Assembly (NCBI GenBank): GCA_005789375.1
Contig: SXXZ01000154.1
Location: 1-24,851, forward strand
Reading direction: 5' to 3'
Origin: Verrucomicrobiales bacterium
Lineage (GTDB): Bacteria; Verrucomicrobiota; Verrucomicrobiae; Limisphaerales; UBA9464
Length of the DNA: 24,851 nucleotides
Part shown: positions 15,351 to 23,563 of the stretch, in pieces
How positions within the stretch are numbered: the stretch's first letter is position 1
Layout: the number at the start of each line of letters is the position of its first letter
Notes under the pieces: generated by a model
What the model was told of the DNA's origin: nothing
Databases searched by the model: none
What the model saw: only the letters and a program-made list of their open reading frames with translations
Made by a program: the position numbers and the translations under genes

Positions 15351-16466
15351 CTATGAGGAGCTTTGGGAAACGGTGCTCCCTTGAGTCTGCGTCCGCGAAT
15401 AATAGCGGAACCGGTTCACCCGATAGACATAGGCCAGGATCTCCGCCACCGCGGTGTACAACTGGAGGGGAATATCGCCATCCACCTTGCCATACTTGAA
15501 GAGCATGCGCGCCAGCGGCTTATTCTCCATCACCGGAATTTGCAGCTTTTCGGCCAATTCACGGATACGCAACGCATTGAAATCTTTGGCCATAGCGATG
15601 ATCCGAGGTGCAGCCATCGTGTCCCGATCATAGCGCAGTGCCACCGCGATGTGTGTCGGATTGGCGATGACCACGTCGGTATTCGGGAGATCTTCCAACT
15701 GTGCCTTGAAGGATTTTCGGCGCATCCGTCGTTTGCGCATCTCCCCCTTCACATGGGGGTTTCCCTCGCTCTGCTTGCCCTCGTCCTTAACCTCCTGCTT
15801 GGTCATCATGAGGTCGCGCTGCGTCTTCCAGAGCTGATAGGCATAGTCGATGGCTGCTATCAAAATCATCGCCAAGAGCACCCGACTGCCGATGCGCATC
15901 GTCGTCTCGGAGAGGAATGTGCCCACCCGGGAAATGTCCACCGGTGCATTAAAGATCGGATCGTCGAGTACCGAGCGCACCTGATTCCAGGAGAACCAGC
16001 TAATCGCACCGAGCTTCACGAGATTCACCGCAGCCGGAAACAGGGCCTGAAAGGAAAAGATTCGTTTGAATCCCGCTATGGGATTCAGGCGCTCCCAATT
16101 GAAGCTAATGGGGTCGCTCAACATCCGGAAGCGGCTTTGCACCAGGCCAGCCACCAACCCGCCCACTCCCGTGGCGATCACCGGTGGGGCCACGCAACCG
16201 ACCAGAGTCATGGCCGATTCGGATGCTTTGTCTTGGAGGTTGTTGACGTCGATCGCCGTGTCGTGGAGATGGAAAAAAACCGTCTGGAACACGCCGGTCA
16301 AATCCTTGAGCAACTGCCCACCGTAGGATTGAAGCGCCCACACTCCGGCGATGAGCACGAATGCGGTCTGAATCTCCTGGGACTTGGCGAACTGACCCTT
16401 GCCCAAGGCCTCGCTCAACCGCCTGTCTGTCGGTTGCTCTGTCTTATCGCCACTCTCTTCGGACAT
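15351..16466 (-). CDS. flhB: Flagellar export switch protein FlhB
   Basis: This inner-membrane component of the flagellar type III export apparatus switches export from rod/hook to filament substrates by autocleavage. The 371-residue product starts with the family's SGDKTEQPTDRRLSEALGKG and KGQFAKSQE. It has four hydrophobic segments in the first 210 residues, a charged linker near EVKDEGKQSEGNPHVKG, and the self-cleaving motif NPTH in VIANPTHIAVALRYD near residue 267. The C-terminal cytoplasmic domain ends with AYVYRVNRFR. It is the last gene of the fliOPQR-flhB run, beginning six bases after the fliR stop. flhA does not follow. A non-flagellar T3SS SctU is less likely given the gene order with fliO. 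Confidence 0.95.
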   Translation of the reverse strand: MSEESGDKTEQPTDRRLSEALGKGQFAKSQEIQTAFVLIAGVWALQSYGGQLLKDLTGVFQTVFFHLHDTAIDVNNLQDKASESAMTLVGCVAPPVIATGVGGLVAGLVQSRFRMLSDPISFNWERLNPIAGFKRIFSFQALFPAAVNLVKLGAISWFSWNQVRSVLDDPIFNAPVDISRVGTFLSETTMRIGSRVLLAMILIAAIDYAYQLWKTQRDLMMTKQEVKDEGKQSEGNPHVKGEMRKRRMRRKSFKAQLEDLPNTDVVIANPTHIAVALRYDRDTMAAPRIIAMAKDFNALRIRELAEKLQIPVMENKPLARMLFKYGKVDGDIPLQLYTAVAEILAYVYRVNRFRYYSRTQTQGSTVSQSSS

Positions 16467-16472
16467 ACGCGT

Positions 16473-17255
16473 TTAAGGGTTCGAAGGGGTGTTTCCAAGA
16501 ATTTGAGCGATGCGGACAAAATCGTCCGGAATCCGTCGCAGGAAATTGGCCGTGTGATCGCCAATAAAGCGCATGCTCATGGCTAAGACGAACAGCCCGG
16601 ACAGCACTCGGATCGGCATGCTTTCCGAGAACACGTTCATCTGAGGTACCGCTCGTCCGAGCATCGAGAACACCCAGGTAACCAAGAAGGCTACGGCCAT
16701 AATGGGTGCCGCCACCTGAATCCCCGCCGAGAGGATCCACCCTGTGTGAACGAGGACATTGCGCATCAGATCCTCGCTGCCATGGGCCGCCCCCATGGGA
16801 AGCACGGAATAGGTCCGGATAAAAAACACCAGAATCCAGTGATGGATGTCCAAACCGAAGAAAGTGATCACCCCCAGCCAGTACAGCAGCGTCGAAGTAA
16901 TGGGCGCAGCGGCATTGGATCCCGGGTTCAGGATTGTGGACATGGTGAGACCTAGGTCGTTGGCGATGAGGGAGCCCGCGACATCCAGCGCAAAAAATGC
17001 GAAGCGGCAGATGAAGCCCAATACCACTCCGGCGGTCATCTCCACAAAAATCACCTGAATGAGCCACCACAGCGAATCGACCTTCAATTCAATCGGCGGC
17101 AACAGCGGCGTGGCCAAGGTGGCGAGCATGACTCCCAAGGCAATCTTTAGGGGGCGGGGAACCTGGCTTCCGGAGAAAACCGGCATCGTGAGGATGAGGC
17201 CACTCGCTCTCACCATCACCAACACCCAGACCGAAATGGATTGGGTCGCCGTCAT
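16473..17255 (-). CDS. fliR: Flagellar export gate protein FliR
   Basis: The product is a 260-residue polytopic membrane protein that joins FliP and FliQ in the export-gate core. The N-terminus has VWVLVMVRASGLILTMPVFSG followed by QVPRPLKIALGVMLA, the typical FliR pattern. Further hydrophobic helices follow, including FVEMTAGVVLGFICRFAFFA and AAPIMAVAFLVTWVFSMLGR. The segment GRAVPQMNVFSESMPIRVLSG matches the conserved R..PQ.N.F..G.P..I region of the family. It starts three bases after the fliQ stop. Confidence 0.95.
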   Translation of the reverse strand: MTATQSISVWVLVMVRASGLILTMPVFSGSQVPRPLKIALGVMLATLATPLLPPIELKVDSLWWLIQVIFVEMTAGVVLGFICRFAFFALDVAGSLIANDLGLTMSTILNPGSNAAAPITSTLLYWLGVITFFGLDIHHWILVFFIRTYSVLPMGAAHGSEDLMRNVLVHTGWILSAGIQVAAPIMAVAFLVTWVFSMLGRAVPQMNVFSESMPIRVLSGLFVLAMSMRFIGDHTANFLRRIPDDFVRIAQILGNTPSNP

Positions 17256-17258
17256 CGC

Positions 17259-17528
17259 TCAACCAACCATCTGGGGCATCTGCTCAATGACCGAGCGGGT
17301 GAATTCGATCATGGTTCGAACCATCCAGGGCAGCATCACCACGATGAGCGAGAGCACCGCCAAGGCCTTAGGAACAAACGACAGCGTCTGCTCGTGAATC
17401 GACGTGACCGCTTGGAAAACGCTCACACCGAGGCCAATAACCAGGGTCGTCATCAGGATCGGCGAGGCCAACGTCACGGAGTTGAGAATTAGCGACTTGA
17501 TGATTTCAACAGCGGTTTCAGGGTTCAT
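17259..17528 (-). CDS. fliQ: Flagellar export gate protein FliQ
   Basis: The product is an 89-residue protein with two transmembrane helices (about 15-40 and 50-75). Family features are LASPILMTTLVIGLGVSVFQ, then AVTSIHEQTLSFVPK, matching FliQ's Q..T.I.EQTL.F.PK signature, and the PW segment in VMLPWMVRTMIEF. Four copies line the FliP-FliR gate in known systems. Its position between fliP and fliR is the classical order. A 48-bp gap separates it from fliP. Confidence 0.96.
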   Translation of the reverse strand: MNPETAVEIIKSLILNSVTLASPILMTTLVIGLGVSVFQAVTSIHEQTLSFVPKALAVLSLIVVMLPWMVRTMIEFTRSVIEQMPQMVG

Positions 17529-17576
17529 GAATCGGGTCGGAAAATAGGGTGCAACTGAGAGAATACCGGTGAGCTT

Positions 17577-18416
17577 TCAGACGCCGAAACTCATCAGCAA
17601 CGAACGGACGATGAGGGACCATCCGTCCACCAAGACGAAGAGCAGGATCTTCAGCGGCAAGGCAATGGTCGCGGGCGGCATCATCATCATGCCCATGCTC
17701 ATCAGGATGGTGGCGACCACGATGTCGATAAGGATGAAGGGTACGAAAATCAGGAATCCCATCTGAAAGGCCGTCCGAAGCTCGCTAATGATGTAGGCCG
17801 GAATGACCACTCGCAGGGGTAGGGCCTCGGGTGTGGTCGGCGGGATCTTGGCCAATCCCACGAACAACTCGACATCCTTGGGGCGCGTTTGTCGCAGCAT
17901 GAAGGACCGGATGGGCTTCGACGCTTCCTCCATGGCCTGGGTCGAGGTGATCTTCTTCTCCATGTAGGGCTGAAGGGCGTTGGTCTGAACCTTGGACCAC
18001 ACCGGTTCCATGACGAAATAGGTGAGAAAAAGCGATAACCCAATGATGACCTGGTTTGCCGGAGCGCCCTGAAGAGTCAAGGCGTTGCGAACGAAAGACA
18101 GCACGATGACGATACGGCTGAAGCAAGTCATCAGCAGCACGATAGACGGGGCCATCGACAACAGCGTGAAGGCAAAAAGCACCTGGATGGCGACATCCGC
18201 ATCTTTTGGCTGCCCAACGCCATCCATGCCGATGTTCAAGGTCAACGGAGGCAGGCCCCCCACCGAAGTGCCAGTCGTTGTCGGGGCCTGTGCCACGGCC
18301 TGCAGCGGCGCCAGTGTCAGCAACAGCACCACCAGCCCGAAAAGAAACCCGGTGATGACCCACCCCGTCTGGCGAACAAACCCGACGCGTCGGCCTGCTA
18401 GAATCGAAGTGCTCAT
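17577..18416 (-). CDS. fliP: Flagellar export gate protein FliP
   Basis: The 279-residue protein has a cleavable signal (hydrophobic VITGFLFGLVVLLLTLAPL) as is usual for FliP. The mature part carries LLSMAPSIVLLMTCFSRIVI, then VLSFVRNALTLQGAPANQVI, and near the C-terminus a FQMGFLIFVPFILIDIVVA segment followed by SMGMMMMPPATIALPLKI, all near-invariant FliP motifs. Five subunits form the export pore in known systems. Its ATG overlaps the fliO stop by four bases (ATGA), which indicates translational coupling. Confidence 0.97.
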   Translation of the reverse strand: MSTSILAGRRVGFVRQTGWVITGFLFGLVVLLLTLAPLQAVAQAPTTTGTSVGGLPPLTLNIGMDGVGQPKDADVAIQVLFAFTLLSMAPSIVLLMTCFSRIVIVLSFVRNALTLQGAPANQVIIGLSLFLTYFVMEPVWSKVQTNALQPYMEKKITSTQAMEEASKPIRSFMLRQTRPKDVELFVGLAKIPPTTPEALPLRVVIPAYIISELRTAFQMGFLIFVPFILIDIVVATILMSMGMMMMPPATIALPLKILLFVLVDGWSLIVRSLLMSFGV

Positions 18417-18871
18417 GCCGAAGGTGTCAAAGCCTTCTCCAGGACACTCCGGAACAAGCCCTCGGAGGCCGGGTTCACAGATAGGTTTACAGCTGGAGGG
18501 CCGGGATCCGACAAAGAAGAACTGCCCGATACGGACGGATCAGCATCCAACGGCGACAGCAGCGATAACCCGTTGGGAGAGCCCCCGATGAGAAACTGTT
18601 GATGCCGGTAGGCCACCACGTACACAGACAACCGCTGTCCCAAGCTCTTCACATCGACGACCCTCAAACCGCTGACAGGAGTCCGCTGCAGAAGGAATTG
18701 CTGCCAGTGCCGGTAAATCCAGAGGGCGCCGATGAGCACGGCAAACACCAGAGCGAGCGCTCCAAGCATGCGCCCCAGCGATCCGGCTGTGCTGCTCAAA
18801 TCGGGCGCAGCCAGCGCATTGGTGAGAGAACCTGGCGGCAGAATCGAAGAAATGGAATTGGTGGAGCCCAC
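18413..18871 (-). CDS. fliO: Flagellar biosynthesis protein FliO
   Basis: The product is a 152-residue single-pass membrane protein that assists FliP oligomerisation. A transmembrane helix (MLGALALVFAVLIGALWIY, about 35-53) is followed by the small beta-rich region LRVVDVKSLGQRLSVYVVAY and FLIGGSPNGLSLL, matching the FliO L.V....LG....L.vv......LlG pattern. The remaining tail is Ser/Pro-rich. The start is GTG at 18871, preceded by a GGGGGAG Shine-Dalgarno-like run. It leads the fliOPQR-flhB operon. The sequence is weakly conserved in general, so position adds strongly to the call. Confidence 0.88.
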   Translation of the reverse strand: MGSTNSISSILPPGSLTNALAAPDLSSTAGSLGRMLGALALVFAVLIGALWIYRHWQQFLLQRTPVSGLRVVDVKSLGQRLSVYVVAYRHQQFLIGGSPNGLSLLSPLDADPSVSGSSSLSDPGPPAVNLSVNPASEGLFRSVLEKALTPSA

Positions 18872-18912
18872 GCGACTCCCCCCAAGCAGCGGGTGTGCCG
18901 AGGTGGATTTTG

Positions 18913-18941
18913 CTCAGAAAATGGGGGTTTTCTGAGTTTTT
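18913..18941 (+). terminator. Rho-independent-type terminator reading on the plus strand
   Basis: CTCAGAAAA (18913-18921) pairs perfectly over 9 bp with TTTTCTGAG (18928-18936) around TGGGGG, and TTTTT follows on the plus strand. Both flanking genes (fliO and priA) are on the minus strand, where only an A-tract precedes the stem and no T-run follows. It could stop antisense transcription or act weakly between priA and fliO. Confidence 0.55.
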
Positions 18942-19043
18942 AGCCCACCACCGGCATCGATTGCCGAACTGGAGGGGCCACCTTCCTCGGCAAAAACCTC
19001 CACTACCCATCCTCACCTCGTGTTCTCGAGGGATCCTTGCCGG

Positions 19044-21278
19044 TCATCCCAAATTCACCGGATCGATGTCGATAATCAGGGTCAGGTCGGCGGGCAATGC
19101 GAAGGTCTGTTCAATTTTCCCCAACTCGATGGACAAGCGACTCATCGCCGAGGTCCGCAACATGATCTGGTGTCGAAAGAAACTCTCAGCCTTCAGCAAC
19201 GGGGCCGGGGCCGGGCCGGCCAGAATCAGGTCCTTCCAATCCTTGAAGGCTGCGTCGAGCGCCTTGCGCAAGTGTTCAGCAAAGAGCTTCACCTTGTCTT
19301 CGTTGCGTCCCTTCAATGTCAGCAAGGCCACCCGAGCAACCGGCGGGTACCGCAACTGCTCTCGAAACTCCACCTCCTGCTCGTAGAATCCCAGATAGTC
19401 ATGCCTTCGGGCATACTGGATGGCTGGGTGGAACGGAGTAAAACTCTGAACGAACACCTCGCCCTCGACATCGCCCCTTCCGGCCCGGCCGCTGACCTGG
19501 GTGAGCAACTGGAAGGTGCGCTCACCGGCCCGAAAATCCGCCTGATGAAGACTTAGGTCAGCATGAACGATGCCCACCAGGGTGACATTCGGGAAATGCA
19601 GTCCCTTGGCGATCATCTGGGTGCCCACCAAGATGTCGATTTTGCCGACCCGAAAGTCGGTGAGGATGCGCCGATAGTCCTCCTTCCGCTTCAAGGTATC
19701 CGAATCCATGCGTTCGATCCGAGCGTGCGGGAACCCCTTGCGCAGGGCGTCCTCGACACGCTCGGTGCCGATGCCCGCAAACCGAATGGCCGGATTACCA
19801 CAACCCGGGGCCGGGCAATGTTCCGGAACTGGTTCTTCATGGCCGCAAATGTGGCAGAGCAACCGTCGGGAGGCCCGGTGATAGGTCAGCGAGACCGAAC
19901 AATTCGGGCATCCGGCTACATGACCGCACTGAGGGCATTGCAGCGACGTTGAAAAACCCCGCCGATTGAGGAACAGCATGGTCTGCTCGCGGCGCTCCAG
20001 ACGCTGGGTGATCGCCTCCCGGAGACGTTGGGTGAACACCGGAGGAGCCCCGCTCTTGGACTTGCGAGATTCTTCGCGCAAATCCACCACGCGCACCACC
20101 GGCAGTCGCTTGTCGTCCACCCGCTTGGCCATCTCGAGAAGGGTGTATTTTCCACGGCGTGCATTGTGGAAACTTTCGATCGAGGGTGTGGCCGATCCCA
20201 ACATCACCAATGCCCCTTCACGCTGAGCGCGCACCACCGCCACGTCGCGGGCATGGTAGCGGGGCGTTTCCTCCTGCTTGTAGGAATGCTCGTGTTCCTC
20301 GTCGACAATGATCAACCCCAGCGAGTGCACCGGAGCAAACACCGCCGAACGGGCCCCGATGACAATCCGAGCGCGCCCCTGCCGGATCTTGTGCCACTCG
20401 TCATGACGTTCCCCGGCTGAAAGATGCGAATGCAGCACGGCCACAAGGGTCCGATGGGGACCCGACGAAAAGCGGGCCTTGAAGCGCTCCACCGTCTGTG
20501 GGGTGAGTGAGATTTCGGGCACCAACACGATCGCTCCGCGTCCCTGCGCCAGCGCATGTTGAATGGCCTGCAAGTACACCTCAGTCTTGCCCGAACCTGT
20601 CACACCAAAGAGCAAGAACGGCTTAGCCGGTTCGCCCCGCACGAGTCCGTCATGGGCCTTCACCAACGCCTGGAAGGCCACTACTTGCTCGTCATTGAGG
20701 GTCAACGGCGTGGTCGGGACGATGAGTTCGCGCGCGTACGGATCCCGCTCGTCGATCTTGGGAGCGATGCACACCAACCCCTTGTCTTCGAGTTTGCGCA
20801 CCGTTTCGGCCGTCGTCTCACCGAGCCGGAGCAACTCCTGCAGCGGCAACTCCCGCCACTCTTCGATAATGCGCCAGATCGTCTGCTGTCTGGGTGTGAG
20901 CTTGGGCATTTCGCCGACGACCGTCAGCGCATGCACATGAAGACGTTCACGCCAACCGGCCTCCTCCTTTCGGACAGCCTCCGGCAACACGCTCTTGAGG
21001 GCCGTCTCGACGGCGCAGCAATAGTAAGAGGCTATCCAACGGGCCAACTCCAGCACCTGTGGTGTGACCAGAGTTTGGGCTCCGAGCACATTCAGGATCG
21101 GCTTGAGATTGGTCTGCGGCGACGACTCCGCCAACTCGGTCACTACCCCCAGCACCTGGCGATGCCCAAAGGGCACCTTGACCCGGGAGCCCACGGCCAC
21201 CCGATCGGAGAACTCCTCCGGAATGGAATAGTCGAACTCCTTGCGGAGGGCTATTTCGAGAGTGACGCGGGCGACCAC
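19044..21278 (-). CDS. priA: Primosomal replication restart helicase PriA
   Basis: This DNA helicase reloads the replisome at stalled forks. The 744-residue product has an N-terminal 3'-end-binding region (RVTLEIALRKEFDYSIPEE, then VGSRVKVPFGHRQVLGVV), Walker A GVTGSGKTEVYLQA near 225, DEEHEHSYKQEE near 323, and helicase motif LGSATPSIESF. Cysteine pairs near 445-493 (CPQCGHVAGCPNC, CHICG, CPAPGC) form the zinc-binding module. GTQMIAKGLHFPNVTLVG and QVSGRAGRGDVEGEV are motifs V and VI. ATG 21374 would overlap the upstream gene by 80 bases. GTG 21278 has GGGGAA eight bases upstream, starts with VARVTL as PriA usually does, and lies 16 bases after the upstream stop, so it was chosen. Confidence 0.95.
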   Translation of the reverse strand: MVARVTLEIALRKEFDYSIPEEFSDRVAVGSRVKVPFGHRQVLGVVTELAESSPQTNLKPILNVLGAQTLVTPQVLELARWIASYYCCAVETALKSVLPEAVRKEEAGWRERLHVHALTVVGEMPKLTPRQQTIWRIIEEWRELPLQELLRLGETTAETVRKLEDKGLVCIAPKIDERDPYARELIVPTTPLTLNDEQVVAFQALVKAHDGLVRGEPAKPFLLFGVTGSGKTEVYLQAIQHALAQGRGAIVLVPEISLTPQTVERFKARFSSGPHRTLVAVLHSHLSAGERHDEWHKIRQGRARIVIGARSAVFAPVHSLGLIIVDEEHEHSYKQEETPRYHARDVAVVRAQREGALVMLGSATPSIESFHNARRGKYTLLEMAKRVDDKRLPVVRVVDLREESRKSKSGAPPVFTQRLREAITQRLERREQTMLFLNRRGFSTSLQCPQCGHVAGCPNCSVSLTYHRASRRLLCHICGHEEPVPEHCPAPGCGNPAIRFAGIGTERVEDALRKGFPHARIERMDSDTLKRKEDYRRILTDFRVGKIDILVGTQMIAKGLHFPNVTLVGIVHADLSLHQADFRAGERTFQLLTQVSGRAGRGDVEGEVFVQSFTPFHPAIQYARRHDYLGFYEQEVEFREQLRYPPVARVALLTLKGRNEDKVKLFAEHLRKALDAAFKDWKDLILAGPAPAPLLKAESFFRHQIMLRTSAMSRLSIELGKIEQTFALPADLTLIIDIDPVNLG

Positions 21279-21294
21279 GGGTTTAGTTCCCCGA

Positions 21295-23130
21295 TCATTT
21301 GCGACTCTCGCGCCAGTAGGGGCGATCGGCGACGAAGAGATATCCGTTCTCGGGATACCGATCACCGAAGGCAAACTTCAGCGGGAAACCCGACGGAATG
21401 TTTCCCTGGCGGAGCAAGTAATCCATGTAGAAACGCCCCCAGACGGCATCGGAATCGTTCATCAATTTGGAATGCCACAACTGGTCGCACGTAATCGAGG
21501 TGAGCAGCAGGGCGTTGAACGGACGCTGGAAGTCGTGGATTTGGTAGAAGTCTTCCTTGGGATCTTGTCCGGCCCGCAGGGTCAACGGCATGGAGTCGAG
21601 GTGGCCGTACCAGGCGACGGCCGCCGGCATATCGCTCAAAACCATGGCGCCCGGAGGGAGGTATCCCAGCAACTGTCGAATGACCGGCAGATAATAGGGC
21701 GGGTTGGACATGACCGGTTGGCGGGGCGGCAACAGCGAGATCACGAAGGGCATGAGGCACAGGGCCATAGGCACCGCCATCGCCATCCATCGAGCCAACG
21801 GATAAGGAAAGTCGAACGTATCGAGTGCCCACCGGAAAACCACCGCAGCATAAAGCCCGGCCAGCGGGACAAACCACGCTAGGAGATTCTCGGAGTTCAG
21901 AAATGGGGACTGCGTGGACAAGTGCGTCTGGATCAAGGCCTGTCCCAGCACCAACGCCAACATCAAGGCCAAGAGCAACCAGCGGAACCGGTTCATCCGA
22001 GCGTCTCCCATGGGCAACAGGAGCCCTACCAGCAGGAAAGCCCCGAACCAATTGCCGAACATCCGGGGGACGTCGTTAGCGAGGATCGACTGGGAATTGC
22101 TCAGAACCTTGGCCAATACTTCGGCTAGGCGCACCCGCGAGAGTTCTGGGTTCTGGGAACGCTCCAATCGGTCCTCCACAAAACCAGCAGTCCCGGACAG
22201 CGGTGCAAGGGTGGCGATGCCCAGGGGCAATCCGCTGCGGATGTAATTGCGGGTCATCCAGGGAGCTGTCAGCAGCAGGAACGCCAGCAGGAGGCAACCC
22301 ACCGTTCGCAGGCGAGCCTCAACGGGAGCCCACCACCCCACACAGATAGCGATCGGCAAAACCAAGAATCCGAAAGAATACGAGATGAGGAATCCGAGCC
22401 CGATTAATCCGCCCAGCAGGGCCGACCAAAGCGCGTATCGAAATGTCACGACCCGGGGGCGACCGTCTTCGTCGGGGTCTGCGGCCCCCCCGATGCGCAG
22501 GGCCACCACGCTGACCGCCACGCACAGCAACCCTAGCCACACGGTGGGCAGGCCCGAGAAGGCGAAATCCCAGTTGATCTTGGATCCCAGGAACACCACC
22601 ACCGCCATGACTCCAATGGAGAGTTCAAACCATCGCCGACCCACTTGGAACAGCACGAAGGCCAACCCACAAAAACCAATGAAATTGAGACATCCCACCG
22701 CCACCTCGGCCGGCGGCCGGCGACGGGGTCCCGACTCCACACCATAGACCCACCGGTCCGGCAGCACCTTAAAGAGCACTCCTAATGCGAGCGGGTATAG
22801 GGGCGGGTGAGAGATATCAGGATGGGCCGCGGTGATGAGTTGGCGCGGATTAACCCCCTGCTCCACCGCCCGGGGCGACTGGAGATGAAGGCTCAGCGGG
22901 CGGATCAACTGGGTGGTGAACCCCCGACCCTCGGAGAGGTTGCGACCCAACTGCGCCAGGTCCATCGCCTCGACCGTGCTGAAATTCTTTACTCCATCGA
23001 AGTGGTACAGTCCCAAGGCAATGAGGGTCAGCAGCAGCAAAATGAACCGCTGAAGCCAAACCCGACCGTCCCCTTCTTCAAGGCTGTGGATGAGTTCTTG
23101 AATGCCCTTGGGCGGTTCGTTGTACTGCAT
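21295..23130 (-). CDS. GT-C type membrane glycosyltransferase (ArnT/PMT-like)
   Basis: The product is a 611-residue polytopic inner-membrane protein. A first helix (about 29-42) is followed by a periplasmic loop with STVEAMDLAQLGRNLSEGRG, matching the acidic catalytic loop of ArnT/PMT-type GT-C enzymes, then AHPDISHPPLYPLALGVLF, a typical HPPLYP segment. At least eight further hydrophobic stretches occur between residues 150 and 480, and a C-terminal soluble region runs to about 611. Such enzymes transfer sugars from polyprenyl-phosphate donors to lipids or proteins. Donor and acceptor are unknown. It precedes priA by 16 bases, so the two are probably co-transcribed. The C-terminal part is not recognised. 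Confidence 0.78.
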   Translation of the reverse strand: MQYNEPPKGIQELIHSLEEGDGRVWLQRFILLLLTLIALGLYHFDGVKNFSTVEAMDLAQLGRNLSEGRGFTTQLIRPLSLHLQSPRAVEQGVNPRQLITAAHPDISHPPLYPLALGVLFKVLPDRWVYGVESGPRRRPPAEVAVGCLNFIGFCGLAFVLFQVGRRWFELSIGVMAVVVFLGSKINWDFAFSGLPTVWLGLLCVAVSVVALRIGGAADPDEDGRPRVVTFRYALWSALLGGLIGLGFLISYSFGFLVLPIAICVGWWAPVEARLRTVGCLLLAFLLLTAPWMTRNYIRSGLPLGIATLAPLSGTAGFVEDRLERSQNPELSRVRLAEVLAKVLSNSQSILANDVPRMFGNWFGAFLLVGLLLPMGDARMNRFRWLLLALMLALVLGQALIQTHLSTQSPFLNSENLLAWFVPLAGLYAAVVFRWALDTFDFPYPLARWMAMAVPMALCLMPFVISLLPPRQPVMSNPPYYLPVIRQLLGYLPPGAMVLSDMPAAVAWYGHLDSMPLTLRAGQDPKEDFYQIHDFQRPFNALLLTSITCDQLWHSKLMNDSDAVWGRFYMDYLLRQGNIPSGFPLKFAFGDRYPENGYLFVADRPYWRESRK

Positions 23131-23217
23131 GTGAACGGCTATTGGACAACAACCCCACCGGCTTGAAAAGGGGCGTCACGGCAAGTTTGGGAAGTTTATC
23201 TGAGCCCGGACTCTCGG

Positions 23218-23394
23218 CCGGAACGATTCAGTTGGGAGGAAAGGGATGGCGTGGCGGATTCTTTCGCAAGACGAGGCGACGAGCGAGGCGCGGGCCGATT
23301 GAAGGCCAATGGTTGAGATCCAGATCGAGCGAACAACGAAGCTCTTGCGGAAGAGGACGCAGCCAGCGCGACCGATCCAGTGAAATTGTTCCGG
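23218..23394 (+). repeat. Nested inverted-repeat element, copy B
   Basis: The 177-bp unit begins CCGGAACGATTCAGTTGG and ends with the imperfect complement, CCAGTGAAATTGTTCCGG. Inside, TTCTTTCGCAAGA can pair with TCTTGCGGAAGAG, and a central GGCC-GATTGAA-GGCC hairpin sits between, giving one long folded unit. Copy C follows in direct orientation after five bases. No transposase or credible protein is encoded. The 113-codon minus-strand frame here simply reads through both copies. Copies B and C fill most of the gene-free stretch 23131-23563. Confidence 0.85.
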
Positions 23395-23399
23395 CTAGG

Positions 23400-23562
23400 C
23401 CGGAACGATTCAGTTGGGAGGAAAGGGATGGCGTGGCGGATTCTTTCGCAAGACGAGGCGAGAGCGAGGCGCGGACCCATTGAAGGTCCGTAACGAGCGA
23501 ACAACGAAGCTCTTGCGGAAGAAGACGCAGCCAGCACGACCGATCCAATTGAATCGTTCCGG
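23400..23562 (+). repeat. Nested inverted-repeat element, copy C
   Basis: This 163-bp unit has near-perfect terminal inverted repeats: CCGGAACGATTCAGTTGG at the left, and CCAATTGAATCGTTCCGG at the right, with one mismatch. The inner stem is TTCTTTCGCAAGA with TCTTGCGGAAGAA (13 bp, one wobble). The central hairpin is GGACC-CATTGAA-GGTCC. It ends one base before the stop codon of the ABC ATPase gene, so it lies in that gene's 3' untranslated region. Confidence 0.87.
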
Positions 23563-23563
23563 C

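Noticed and set aside
15363..16586. Long plus-strand open frame (407 codons) opposite flhB
   Set aside because: It is antisense to a clear flhB with conserved NPTH motif, its translation has no recognisable domain, and long antisense frames are common in GC-rich genes.
18540..19016. Minus-strand frame upstream of and overlapping fliO
   Set aside because: It reads across the terminator-like stem and fliO in another frame, and its translation is Trp/Arg/Gly-rich with no recognisable domain.
23196..23548. Minus-strand open frames with internally repeated peptide sequence
   Set aside because: The peptide repeats only reflect the two tandem DNA elements read in one frame. There is no start signal or conserved domain.
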